Source: Longitalea luteola (lineage in GTDB: Bacteria > Bacteroidota > Bacteroidia > Chitinophagales > Chitinophagaceae). From it: 64,000 nt of DNA. Of this stretch, positions 34,898-41,929 are shown in pieces. The notes beneath the pieces are model-generated. The model was not told the origin of the DNA, did not search any database, and worked only from the letters and a program-made list of their open reading frames with translations. Made by a program: the position numbers and the translations under genes. Positions within the stretch are counted from its first letter, which is position 1, and every line of letters starts with the position of its first letter. Location: positions 1-64,000 of the forward strand of contig NZ_JAFIQX010000009.1 of NCBI RefSeq assembly GCF_017356035.1. The letters are read 5' to 3'.

Positions 34898-34977
34898 TCA
34901 ACCGGTCAACGGGTTAACTGGTCAACGGATTAACTGGTTAACTGGTCAACTGGCCAACTGGTCAACTGGTCAACTTA
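34898..34977 (+). repeat. octamer array [TC][CT]AAC[TGC]GG, 9-10 units
   Basis: Ten consecutive 8-bp units (TCAACCGG, TCAACGGG, TTAACTGG ... TCAACTGG, TCAACTTA) end at the base before the stop codon of the LD-carboxypeptidase gene (34978-34980). The word is shared with 52535 and 62503. Confidence 0.95.
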
Positions 34978-35904
34978 CTAATCCAACTCATCAACATACT
35001 CGTCCAACACCACTTTCGACTTGCCTACCTTCAACCTGTATCCCATGCCTACCTTCAAGGCATAATTCTCCTTTTCATGGCTCACGGGAAAACCAAAACT
35101 CACGGGGTAATCGTACTCCTTCACGATCTCGTGGATGATCTCATACACGTTTTGGCCGAAAGGCCGCTCAGTATCTTTCATATCACTGAAACCGCCGATG
35201 ATCAGTCCGGCCAGTTTATTTAATTTACCACTGCGCTGCAGCTGCCGCATCATTCTATCTACATTGTACAGGTATTCACCCACATCTTCGATGAACAGGA
35301 TCCTTCCCTTTGTTTTAATGTCTGATGCCGTACCTACCAAATGCGCCAGCAACGCGAGGTTACCGCCCACCAGTTCACCGACGGCTTCGCCTTTCTTATT
35401 GAATGTATGACCCGGACATTCATATCTTAATCTTTTTCCTTCCAGGGCCAGCTTCAACGATCCTACAAACTCATTCGCATAACCGCCGTCATTGAATGCG
35501 GCAGCCATGGGTGCATGCAGGGTGGCAACGCCGCAATTGGAATAAATATGCGAATGCAGCACCGTTATATCACTAAACCCGATCACCCATTTGGGTTGTT
35601 TTTTGAATTTCTTAAAACTGATATGATCAATGATCCGGCTTAACCCATAACCACCGCGGGCACATAATACGGCATGCACGTCATCATCGTCGAGGATCTG
35701 CTGAAAATTGATCAGCCGTTCTTCATCGGTGCCTGAAAAATAATTGGAAGAATGGCTGCCTACCGTTGTGCCCACTTTCACTTTATATCCCCATTGTTGC
35801 AGCACATCAATGCATGTTTGCGCTTTTTCTATTGCCATGAATCCCGAAGGACAAACCAATGCGATCGTGTGGCCTGGCTGCAAATAGGGAGGAACTTTTA
35901 CCAT
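34978..35904 (-). CDS. LD-carboxypeptidase (peptidase S66), cytosolic copy
   Basis: A 308-residue serine peptidase of the S66/LdcA family that trims tetrapeptide stems of recycled murein. The start MVKVPPYLQPGHTIALVCPSG is typical (ATG 35904; 35910 is possible). The nucleophile is Ser in GFSDITVLHSH, after ARGGYGLSRIIDHI; the Glu/His dyad is supplied further on (FIEDVGEYLYNVDRM, FPVSHEKENYALKVG). No signal peptide is present. A longer paralogue with a signal-like N-terminus lies 62 bases upstream in the same direction. Confidence 0.9.
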   Translation of the reverse strand: MVKVPPYLQPGHTIALVCPSGFMAIEKAQTCIDVLQQWGYKVKVGTTVGSHSSNYFSGTDEERLINFQQILDDDDVHAVLCARGGYGLSRIIDHISFKKFKKQPKWVIGFSDITVLHSHIYSNCGVATLHAPMAAAFNDGGYANEFVGSLKLALEGKRLRYECPGHTFNKKGEAVGELVGGNLALLAHLVGTASDIKTKGRILFIEDVGEYLYNVDRMMRQLQRSGKLNKLAGLIIGGFSDMKDTERPFGQNVYEIIHEIVKEYDYPVSFGFPVSHEKENYALKVGMGYRLKVGKSKVVLDEYVDELD

Positions 35905-35965
35905 TATCATTTTATTTGTAATGCGAAATACCTGATGATTACATTCAATGTTCAAATTTAAGCAA

Positions 35966-36988
35966 TCATATTTCCCGGAGTATTACTTCTTCATTAGTAA
36001 CGTTGAGCCGGTGAATAACGCCACATTTTAAAGCATAATTATTGCGTTGATGGCCAACGGGGAAATCGAAACAAACGGGATACTTGTACTCCTTTACTTT
36101 TTCCAGCACAATTTCCTGCACGGTACGGCCGAACTCTTCGCCGGGATCATCGGGCTTTATTTTAAACCCGCCCACGATTAAACCTGCCAGCTTTTCGAGC
36201 TTACCGGTGCGCTTCAGGTTCCAGAACATGCGATCGATGCTGTACAGGTATTCACCTGTGTCTTCTACGAACAGTATTTTGTTGGTAGTTCGAAGATCCG
36301 ATCTCGTGCCCGCCAGGGTTTCTATCAGTTTCAGGTTGCCGCCAACCAATGGTCCTTCCGCTTTCCCTGGTTTGTTAAAGGGGTTTACCGGGGCGGTATA
36401 TGTCATCTTTTGCCCCGTTAGCGCCTGTTTTATAGAAAGGATCGTTTCGATCTGGATCGGTTCGGCTTTAGTCCAGTCATCGGGAAAACTGTTGCACATT
36501 TTAGAATGGATCGAAGCTATGCCATAATTCCGGTTGAGGTGGCAGTGCAGGACGGTAATGTCGCTAAAGCCAATGATCCATTTAGGTCGGGCAACCAGTT
36601 TGGAGAGATCCAATTTATCAATAATGCGAACAATTCCATAACCGCCACGCGCACACATAATGGCTTTTATTTTCGGATCGTCGATCATCTGCTGTAGATC
36701 CTTCGCGCGTTCTTCATCGGTGCCGCCGAAGGTCCAGTCCTTTTTGCCAACGGTATCACCCACCCTGATATTAAAGCCCCACTCTACCATTTGCACCATG
36801 GCCGGTTGTATCTCGGGCAGGGTAATATGACCTGCGGGACAGGTAATACCAATAGTATCGCCGGGTTTTAAATAGCGGGGCAGAATAGGCGCCGGTGACT
36901 CACGCTCATCATTATTAACCAGGGCACTAAAACCAGGAAAAGGTAATCCGGCCACCAGGAACGAGGATAAAAAATGCTTACGGTTCAT
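35966..36988 (-). CDS. LD-carboxypeptidase (peptidase S66), exported copy
   Basis: A 340-residue paralogue of the downstream gene with a signal-like N-terminus (MNRKHFLSSFLVAGLPFPGFSALV). Catalytic Ser lies in IGFSDITVLHCH after ARGGYGIVRIIDKL; FVEDTGEYLYSIDRM and FDFPVGHQRNNYALK carry the other active-site residues. Two adjacent copies, one apparently exported and one not, suggest division of work between periplasm and cytoplasm. They are probably co-transcribed. Confidence 0.9.
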   Translation of the reverse strand: MNRKHFLSSFLVAGLPFPGFSALVNNDERESPAPILPRYLKPGDTIGITCPAGHITLPEIQPAMVQMVEWGFNIRVGDTVGKKDWTFGGTDEERAKDLQQMIDDPKIKAIMCARGGYGIVRIIDKLDLSKLVARPKWIIGFSDITVLHCHLNRNYGIASIHSKMCNSFPDDWTKAEPIQIETILSIKQALTGQKMTYTAPVNPFNKPGKAEGPLVGGNLKLIETLAGTRSDLRTTNKILFVEDTGEYLYSIDRMFWNLKRTGKLEKLAGLIVGGFKIKPDDPGEEFGRTVQEIVLEKVKEYKYPVCFDFPVGHQRNNYALKCGVIHRLNVTNEEVILREI

Positions 36989-37058
36989 GTACTGATATAA
37001 TTTTTAAATATACCGTAAAGTTCTTTTAGCCCATACATAAACAAAGTACTTTTATCGT

Positions 37059-37184
37059 ATGGCAGCACGTTTCGTAATAGCATTGTTAGTAGCAATTGCA
37101 TTGGTACTTTGGGTGTTATACCAGTTGGCCATTCGCAAAAAAAGCGGTGCAGCAATCAATAACGAGGTAATGTTCAGCCGGTAA
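37059..37184 (+). CDS. 41-residue single-helix membrane protein
   Basis: A short frame with an ATG start and TAA stop, encoding MAARFVIALLVAIALVLWVL, then YQLAIRKKSG and a polar tail ending NNEVMFSR. It would have one transmembrane helix (about residues 4-24) followed by a positive flank, so the C-terminus is probably cytoplasmic. A -7-like box TACTTTTA (one mismatch) lies about 7 bases upstream. Its stop codon begins a heptamer array, a pattern seen after several real genes here. The family is not recognised. Confidence 0.65.
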   Translation: MAARFVIALLVAIALVLWVLYQLAIRKKSGAAINNEVMFSR

Positions 37185-37212
37185 CCCGGAACTGGCAACC
37201 GGCACCCGGTAA
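37178..37212 (+). repeat. heptamer array C[CT]GG[TC]A[AC], 5 units
   Basis: Units CCGGTAA, CCCGGAA, CTGGCAA, CCGGCAC and CCGGTAA. The first unit contains the stop codon of the 41-residue gene. It is the reverse complement of the GGTTACC family. Confidence 0.85.
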
Positions 37213-37240
37213 CCAATTTTATGCCTTGCCCCCGAATAGT

Positions 37241-37248
37241 TACTTTTG
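37241..37248 (+). promoter_or_regulatory. metG -7 promoter box
   Basis: TACTTTTG is a perfect TAnnTTTG match. It predicts a leader of about 95 bases before the metG ATG at 37348, long for this window. No known riboswitch or T-box fold was recognised in it. Confidence 0.6.
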
Positions 37249-37347
37249 CAATTCACCCTCCGGCATTCGCCTGGCTGCACAGCGATTTGCAGTACAAGGG
37301 AGCGTCGCAAGGGACGACGATTAGAATTACCAAAGACGATCAACAAA

Positions 37348-39438
37348 ATGAGCAATTTTAAGCGCTATTTAGTCACAGCGGCCCTGCCGTACGCCAATGG
37401 TCCCGTGCATATCGGTCACCTGGCAGGCTGCTATTTACCGGCTGATATTTACGTGCGTTACCAACGGGCGCAAAAAAGAGATATCAAATTTATTGGCGGC
37501 AGTGATGAACATGGAGTTCCCATTACCATCCGCGCCATGAAAGAAGGCGTGAGTCCACAGCAAATTGTAGATAAATACCATGCCCTGATCAAAGAAAGTT
37601 TTGATCAAATGGGGATTTCTTTCGATATCTATTCCCGCACTTCCAATAAAATTCATCACGAAACGGCAGCTGCTTTTTTCAAAAAGCTGTACGACGATGG
37701 CCTGTTCGAAGAAAAAGAGACCGAACAGTATTATGATGAAAAAACAAATACGTTCCTGGCAGACAGATACATTACCGGTACCTGTCCCGTTTGCGGTAAT
37801 CCCAACGCCTATGGCGATCAGTGCGAGAAATGCGGCTCTTCGCTGAGCCCTGAACAACTGATCAACCCGCGCAGTACGCTGAGCGATGCCGTGCCTGTTA
37901 AGCGGAAAACAAAACACTGGTACTTCCCGCTGCAGAACTACGAGGAATGGCTGAAGGGCTGGCTCCTGGAAGGCCATACCGAATGGAAGAATAACGTATA
38001 TGGGCAGTGCAAAAGCTGGCTCGACAGTGGTTTGCAAAGCCGCGCCATGACGCGCGACAGCAGCTGGGGCGTGAAAGTGCCTTTACCCGATACGGAAGGC
38101 AAGGTGCTGTACGTGTGGTTCGATGCCCCTATCGGTTATATTTCCGCTACCAAAGAACTCACCGAACAATGGGCTGATTACTGGTGCAAGGAGGACACCA
38201 AACTGGTGCACTTCATTGGTAAAGACAATATTGTTTTTCACTGTATTATTTTCCCGGCGATGTTGAAAGCGCATGGTGGATTTGTATTGCCCGATAATGT
38301 GCCGGCCAACGAATTCCTGAACATTGAAGGAGACAAAGTATCTACCAGCCGCAACTGGGCCGTATGGGTGCATGAATACATAAAAGATTTTCCGGGCTGC
38401 GAAGATGTATTACGGTATGTGCTGTGCAGCAATGCGCCGGAAACCAAGGACAATGATTTTACCTGGAAAGATTTTCAGGACCGCAATAACAGCGAGCTGG
38501 TTTCCATCTTTGGAAACTTTGTGAACCGCGCCTTTGTGCTCATGCACAAGCTGTGTGGTGGCAAAGTGCCGGCTTTACATGCAGATGTGCTCGATGAATC
38601 GGGCAAAAACCTGCTGGCCGAATTTGCGATCACCAAAACAAAAGTAGAAGAGCACCTGGACAACTTCAAGTTCCGCGATGCATTGTTCGAAGTGATCGAC
38701 CTGTCGAGAAAAGGCAACAAGTATATGCAGGAACAGGAGCCCTGGATCGTTGCCAAAACACTGGCCGAAAATCCGGATAACCAGAAACTGATCGATAACT
38801 GTCTGCACATTTGTTTGCAGCTGACCGCCAATCTGGCGATCATGATCAATCCATTCCTGCCCAATACAGCCAAAAAAATGCTGCACCTGATGAAAGTGGT
38901 GGAAAAAATGCTGGAATGGGAGAATGCGGGTAAAACAAAATTACTGAGTGTTGGTTATAGCTTACGGGCCCCTGAATTGCTGTTCAGAAAAATTGAGAAT
39001 GAGGAGATCGATGCGCAGATCGCGAAACTAAAAGCCGGACTGGTGAAGCCGGAAGCCGGAAGTCTGAAGCCGGGAAACACAGGCGGCGAACCTCAAACGT
39101 CAGACATCAAGCCTCAGATCGTATACGACGATTTTGCCAAACTCGATCTTCGGGTAGGCACCATTGTTGCAGCCGAGAAAGTGCCCAAGGCCGACAAGCT
39201 GTTAAAGCTGCAGGTTGATCTGGGTTTTGAAACGCGCACCATTGTTTCGGGCATTGCTGAACATTTTAAACCCGAAGACATTACCGGCAAACAGGTAGTG
39301 GTGGTAGCCAACCTGGCGCCCCGCAAAATGCGCGGTATTGAAAGTAATGGCATGATCCTGATGGCTGAAGATAAAGCAGGCAAACTGCATTTCATTAATT
39401 CTGTTGATGCTATTGACAATGGCTCTTCAGTGAGTTAA
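37348..39438 (+). CDS. metG: methionyl-tRNA synthetase
   Basis: A 696-residue class I synthetase charging tRNA-Met. The HIGH-type motif is in [14 protein letters not shown], zinc-binding cysteines lie in [18 protein letters not shown], and the KMSKS-type loop is replaced by KVSTSRNW. An anticodon-binding domain is followed by a linker (about residues 562-592) and a C-terminal tRNA-binding EMAP-like domain ([25 protein letters not shown]). The linker is encoded by heptamer repeats, described separately. The start at 37348 is preferred over the open frame upstream, which lies in the leader. Confidence 0.96.
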   Translation: MSNFKRYLVTAALPYANGPVHIGHLAGCYLPADIYVRYQRAQKRDIKFIGGSDEHGVPITIRAMKEGVSPQQIVDKYHALIKESFDQMGISFDIYSRTSNKIHHETAAAFFKKLYDDGLFEEKETEQYYDEKTNTFLADRYITGTCPVCGNPNAYGDQCEKCGSSLSPEQLINPRSTLSDAVPVKRKTKHWYFPLQNYEEWLKGWLLEGHTEWKNNVYGQCKSWLDSGLQSRAMTRDSSWGVKVPLPDTEGKVLYVWFDAPIGYISATKELTEQWADYWCKEDTKLVHFIGKDNIVFHCIIFPAMLKAHGGFVLPDNVPANEFLNIEGDKVSTSRNWAVWVHEYIKDFPGCEDVLRYVLCSNAPETKDNDFTWKDFQDRNNSELVSIFGNFVNRAFVLMHKLCGGKVPALHADVLDESGKNLLAEFAITKTKVEEHLDNFKFRDALFEVIDLSRKGNKYMQEQEPWIVAKTLAENPDNQKLIDNCLHICLQLTANLAIMINPFLPNTAKKMLHLMKVVEKMLEWENAGKTKLLSVGYSLRAPELLFRKIENEEIDAQIAKLKAGLVKPEAGSLKPGNTGGEPQTSDIKPQIVYDDFAKLDLRVGTIVAAEKVPKADKLLKLQVDLGFETRTIVSGIAEHFKPEDITGKQVVVVANLAPRKMRGIESNGMILMAEDKAGKLHFINSVDAIDNGSSVS
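39043..39117 (+). repeat. heptamer array with inverted partner inside metG
   Basis: Units GTGAAGC, CGGAAGC, CGGAAGT, CTGAAGC (39043-39070) and, reading the opposite strand, CTGAGGC, TTGATGT, CTGACGT, TTGAGGT (about 39085-39116). It is the same word as the intergenic array at 31723. It encodes the polar linker [20 protein letters not shown] between the catalytic core and the C-terminal domain, in frame. Confidence 0.8.
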
Positions 39439-39455
39439 ATAGATTATTCACCATT

Positions 39456-39503
39456 GTGCCCCACTTGTTTTGCGCAATGGCAAAGCAGTGGGGCACTTCT
39501 TTT
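39456..39503 (+). terminator. intrinsic terminator of metG
   Basis: The stem GTGCCCCACT...AGTGGGGCAC (39456-39496), extended by TTTTGC/GCAAAGC pairing, is followed by TTCTTTT. It lies 17 bases after the metG stop codon. Confidence 0.88.
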
Positions 39504-39514
39504 AATAGTATAAC

Positions 39515-40381
39515 ATGAAAATCGGATTTATCGGGTTAGGCAACCTGGGCACACCCATTGCCGAAAACCTGCAGGAAAAAGGACATCAGCTGTTTGTTTA
39601 CAATCGCACTGCTTCCAAAACAAAAGCATTGACCGACAAAGGCGCCACAGCCCTGGCAACGGTGAAAGAGCTGGCGGTGGAGTGTGCGGTTATCATCACC
39701 ATGGTCGCAGATGACAAAGCCCTTAAAAGCATCTGCGAAGGTGACGATGGCCTGATAGAAAATATGCAGCCGGGAGGCGTTCACATCGCTATGAGCACCA
39801 TACTGCCGCTTACCGCTGCGGAATTGTCAGAACAACACCAACAACATGGTTCACACTACCTGGCAGCACCGGTCTTTGGCCGTCCAGAAGCAGCCCGCGC
39901 CCGCAAGCTGAACTTTGTGGTATCGGGCGAAGCCACCGTTCGCCAGCAATACGAACAACTATTTAAAGATGCGGGCGGCGCAGGTGTATGGGATTTTGGC
40001 GATGCCATCACGGCTGCCAATACTGTGAAGCTTTGCGGTAATTTTATGATCGCTGCTGCCCTGGAAGCCATTGGTGAAAGCGTTTCACTCGCTGCCAAAA
40101 GCAATATCGATACGCAGAAGATGTGGTCATTCTTTACCCAAACGCTCTTCAACTCACCTATATATGTGAACTACGGTAACTTTATCGTAAACCAGCAATT
40201 TAAACCGGCGGCTTTCAACATGCCATTGGGGTTAAAAGATATTAACCTGGTACTTTCACAGGCTGCGGCAGTTGACAATAACATGCCGTTTGCCCTGCTG
40301 CTGAAGCACCATATGCAACAGCTCATAGAAAAAGATCCCGAGCTCGACTGGAGCGCCGTGTCGCTGGCGGCGAATCAATAG
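39515..40381 (+). CDS. NAD(P)-dependent beta-hydroxyacid dehydrogenase
   Basis: A 288-residue cytosolic enzyme of the 6-phosphogluconate/3-hydroxyisobutyrate dehydrogenase family. The Rossmann motif GFIGLGNLGTPIAENL is at residues 4-19, followed by VYNRTASK. The substrate motif is degenerate (ISTIL), and the catalytic Lys lies in GAANTVKLCGNF-like sequence (AANTVKLCGNF). The adjacent convergent glycerate kinase suggests tartronate semialdehyde or a related acid as substrate, which is inference. The stop codon lies in a repeat unit. Confidence 0.88.
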   Translation: MKIGFIGLGNLGTPIAENLQEKGHQLFVYNRTASKTKALTDKGATALATVKELAVECAVIITMVADDKALKSICEGDDGLIENMQPGGVHIAMSTILPLTAAELSEQHQQHGSHYLAAPVFGRPEAARARKLNFVVSGEATVRQQYEQLFKDAGGAGVWDFGDAITAANTVKLCGNFMIAAALEAIGESVSLAAKSNIDTQKMWSFFTQTLFNSPIYVNYGNFIVNQQFKPAAFNMPLGLKDINLVLSQAAAVDNNMPFALLLKHHMQQLIEKDPELDWSAVSLAANQ

Positions 40382-40407
40382 GCAATAGACAATAGGCAAT
40401 AGACAAA
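40380..40407 (+). repeat. heptamer array AG[GA]CAA[TA], 4 units
   Basis: Units AGGCAAT, AGACAAT, AGGCAAT and AGACAAA. The first unit completes the TAG stop codon of the dehydrogenase gene. The word is the same as at 34757. Confidence 0.88.
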
Positions 40408-40409
40408 AT

Positions 40410-40457
40410 AGGTGTGCCACATTTCCCTGCAGCGTCGAAAGTAAATGTGGCACACCT
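40410..40457. terminator. bidirectional intrinsic terminator
   Basis: Perfect 15-bp arms (AGGTGTGCCACATTT at 40410-40424 and its complement at 40443-40457) lie between two convergent genes. The minus-strand exit is TATTTTGTCT; the plus side has little T-run and overlaps the approach to the glycerate kinase stop. Confidence 0.8.
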
Positions 40458-40461
40458 CGAT

Positions 40462-41778
40462 TTAAGGGATCAACACCACAACAATATCCATCACGTTGGT
40501 GAAAGTAGGCCCTGTAATGATATGTCCGCCTGCCTGGTGAAAGAAGTTCCAGGAATCGTTTCGCGTTAGATAATCTTCAGCTGTCAGTACCCGTTGGGCG
40601 GCCTGCTTTATAACGGCGGCATCTACTACTGCGCCGGCGGCATCGGTGGGGCCATCCGTACCATCGGTACCCGCACTGAGCAACACCGGCAATTTTTCAC
40701 TATCGGGAAAAGCCTGCTGCAATGCTATCAATGCAGCCAGCGCAAACTCCTGGTTACGGCCGCCTTTTCCGGGGTGGTTAACGGTCACCGTGGTTTCGCC
40801 GCCCAATAACAAACAGGCAGGGCGCGGGCCATCGTACTGCCGTACCTGCGCTACCAGTTCCTGTGCTTTTTCGCGGGCCTCACCTTTCAGGGCGTCGGTA
40901 ACAATAACGGGCGTGTAGCGCAATGACCGCGCGGTTTCCGCCGCCGCTTCCAGTGCAATGCGATTCGTGCCAATGAGGTAATTAAAGCTTTTGGTAAATA
41001 TGGGATCGCCGGGTTTGGGTGTTTCCGGAATTTGTTTGTTCAGGCCCAAATGTAACCAGCGGATAATACTTACCGGTAGCTTTTCCGCCAGCTGGTATTT
41101 TCGAATAATATCCCAGGCATCGGCGAACGTACTGCGGTCGGCAACGGTGGGACCGCTGGCAATACTATCGAGCGGATCGCCGATTACGTCGCTTAAAATG
41201 AAATTGATCACCGTGGCAGGCCAGGCAGTTCGCATGAGTTGTCCGCCCTTAATGCCGGCCGACAAATGTTTTCGAACCGTATTCATTTCCTCGATCGTTG
41301 CCCCGCATTGCAGCAAACGCTTAAATACAATTTGCAGCTCCGGTAATAAAACACCAGGCGGACAATCGACCACCAGCGCCGAAGCGCCTCCGCTGATCAG
41401 GGCGATCACCACATCTTTTTCACCAGCGTTTTTTACCAGGCGGATCATTTCCCGCCCGCCCAGTAAACTGTTTTCATCCGGAACCGGGTGCCCCGCTTCT
41501 ATACAACGAATGGTGTTTAAGGTGAACCCATGGCCATATTTTGTGACAACAACGCCGTCATCGGTCCGGCTGCCCAGCACTATTTCTGCTTCGCGCGCCA
41601 TGGCCGCACTGGCTTTGCCGGCACCTATAATAAATACCTTATTTATATCACCCTGTGCAAAAAGCTGTTCACCTAACAACAGCTTGTCCTGCTGCCATCG
41701 TATATGCCTGGCCAATAGGTACCGGGGTTGTACCGCCCGAACAGCTGCAGAAAATATTTTGAGCGCATCGTTACGCAT
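40462..41778 (-). CDS. glycerate 2-kinase (MOFRL family)
   Basis: A 438-residue enzyme phosphorylating D-glycerate, of the GckA/TtuD family (annotated in some genomes as hydroxypyruvate reductase). The N-terminal domain has VFIIGAGKASAAMAREAE and VVTKYGHG; ALISGGASALVVDCPPGV is the family's glycine-rich loop. The C-terminal MOFRL domain carries LLGGETTVTV.GKGGRNQEFAL and SAGTDGTDGPTDAAGA. I use the ATG at 41778; a TTG at 41790 is less likely. It is convergent with a beta-hydroxyacid dehydrogenase, consistent with glycerate metabolism. Confidence 0.92.
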   Translation of the reverse strand: MRNDALKIFSAAVRAVQPRYLLARHIRWQQDKLLLGEQLFAQGDINKVFIIGAGKASAAMAREAEIVLGSRTDDGVVVTKYGHGFTLNTIRCIEAGHPVPDENSLLGGREMIRLVKNAGEKDVVIALISGGASALVVDCPPGVLLPELQIVFKRLLQCGATIEEMNTVRKHLSAGIKGGQLMRTAWPATVINFILSDVIGDPLDSIASGPTVADRSTFADAWDIIRKYQLAEKLPVSIIRWLHLGLNKQIPETPKPGDPIFTKSFNYLIGTNRIALEAAAETARSLRYTPVIVTDALKGEAREKAQELVAQVRQYDGPRPACLLLGGETTVTVNHPGKGGRNQEFALAALIALQQAFPDSEKLPVLLSAGTDGTDGPTDAAGAVVDAAVIKQAAQRVLTAEDYLTRNDSWNFFHQAGGHIITGPTFTNVMDIVVVLIP

Positions 41779-41869
41779 TTTTTTAGTCAATTTTTGCGGA
41801 TAGCCAGTTACTTATATTAAATTCCTATACACCCCTGCCACCGGCTAACCTGCTAATTTATAAAAAGCT

Positions 41870-41900
41870 CTTGGCACGTGCGGATTTTATCCTATCTTTG
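41870..41900 (+). promoter_or_regulatory. promoter of the fused beta-oxidation gene
   Basis: CTTG (41870-41873, one base off TTTG), a 19-base spacer and a perfect -7 box TATCTTTG (41893-41900). This is the best-matching complete promoter in the window. Confidence 0.75.
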
Positions 41901-41901
41901 A

Positions 41902-41929
41902 AAATAGTTGTTTAGCTAACTATTTTTTT
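41902..41929 (+). promoter_or_regulatory. leader hairpin with T-run directly before the ATG
   Basis: The arms AAATAGTT (41902-41909) and AACTATTT (41918-41925) are followed by TTTT ending at the base before the start codon (41930). It is AU-rich and weak, but has the layout of an attenuator and would cover the ribosome entry site. Confidence 0.5.

Noticed and set aside
40991-41803. 270-codon frame opposite glycerate kinase
   Set aside because: The opposite strand encodes a clear MOFRL glycerate kinase; this frame is its shadow with no recognisable domain.
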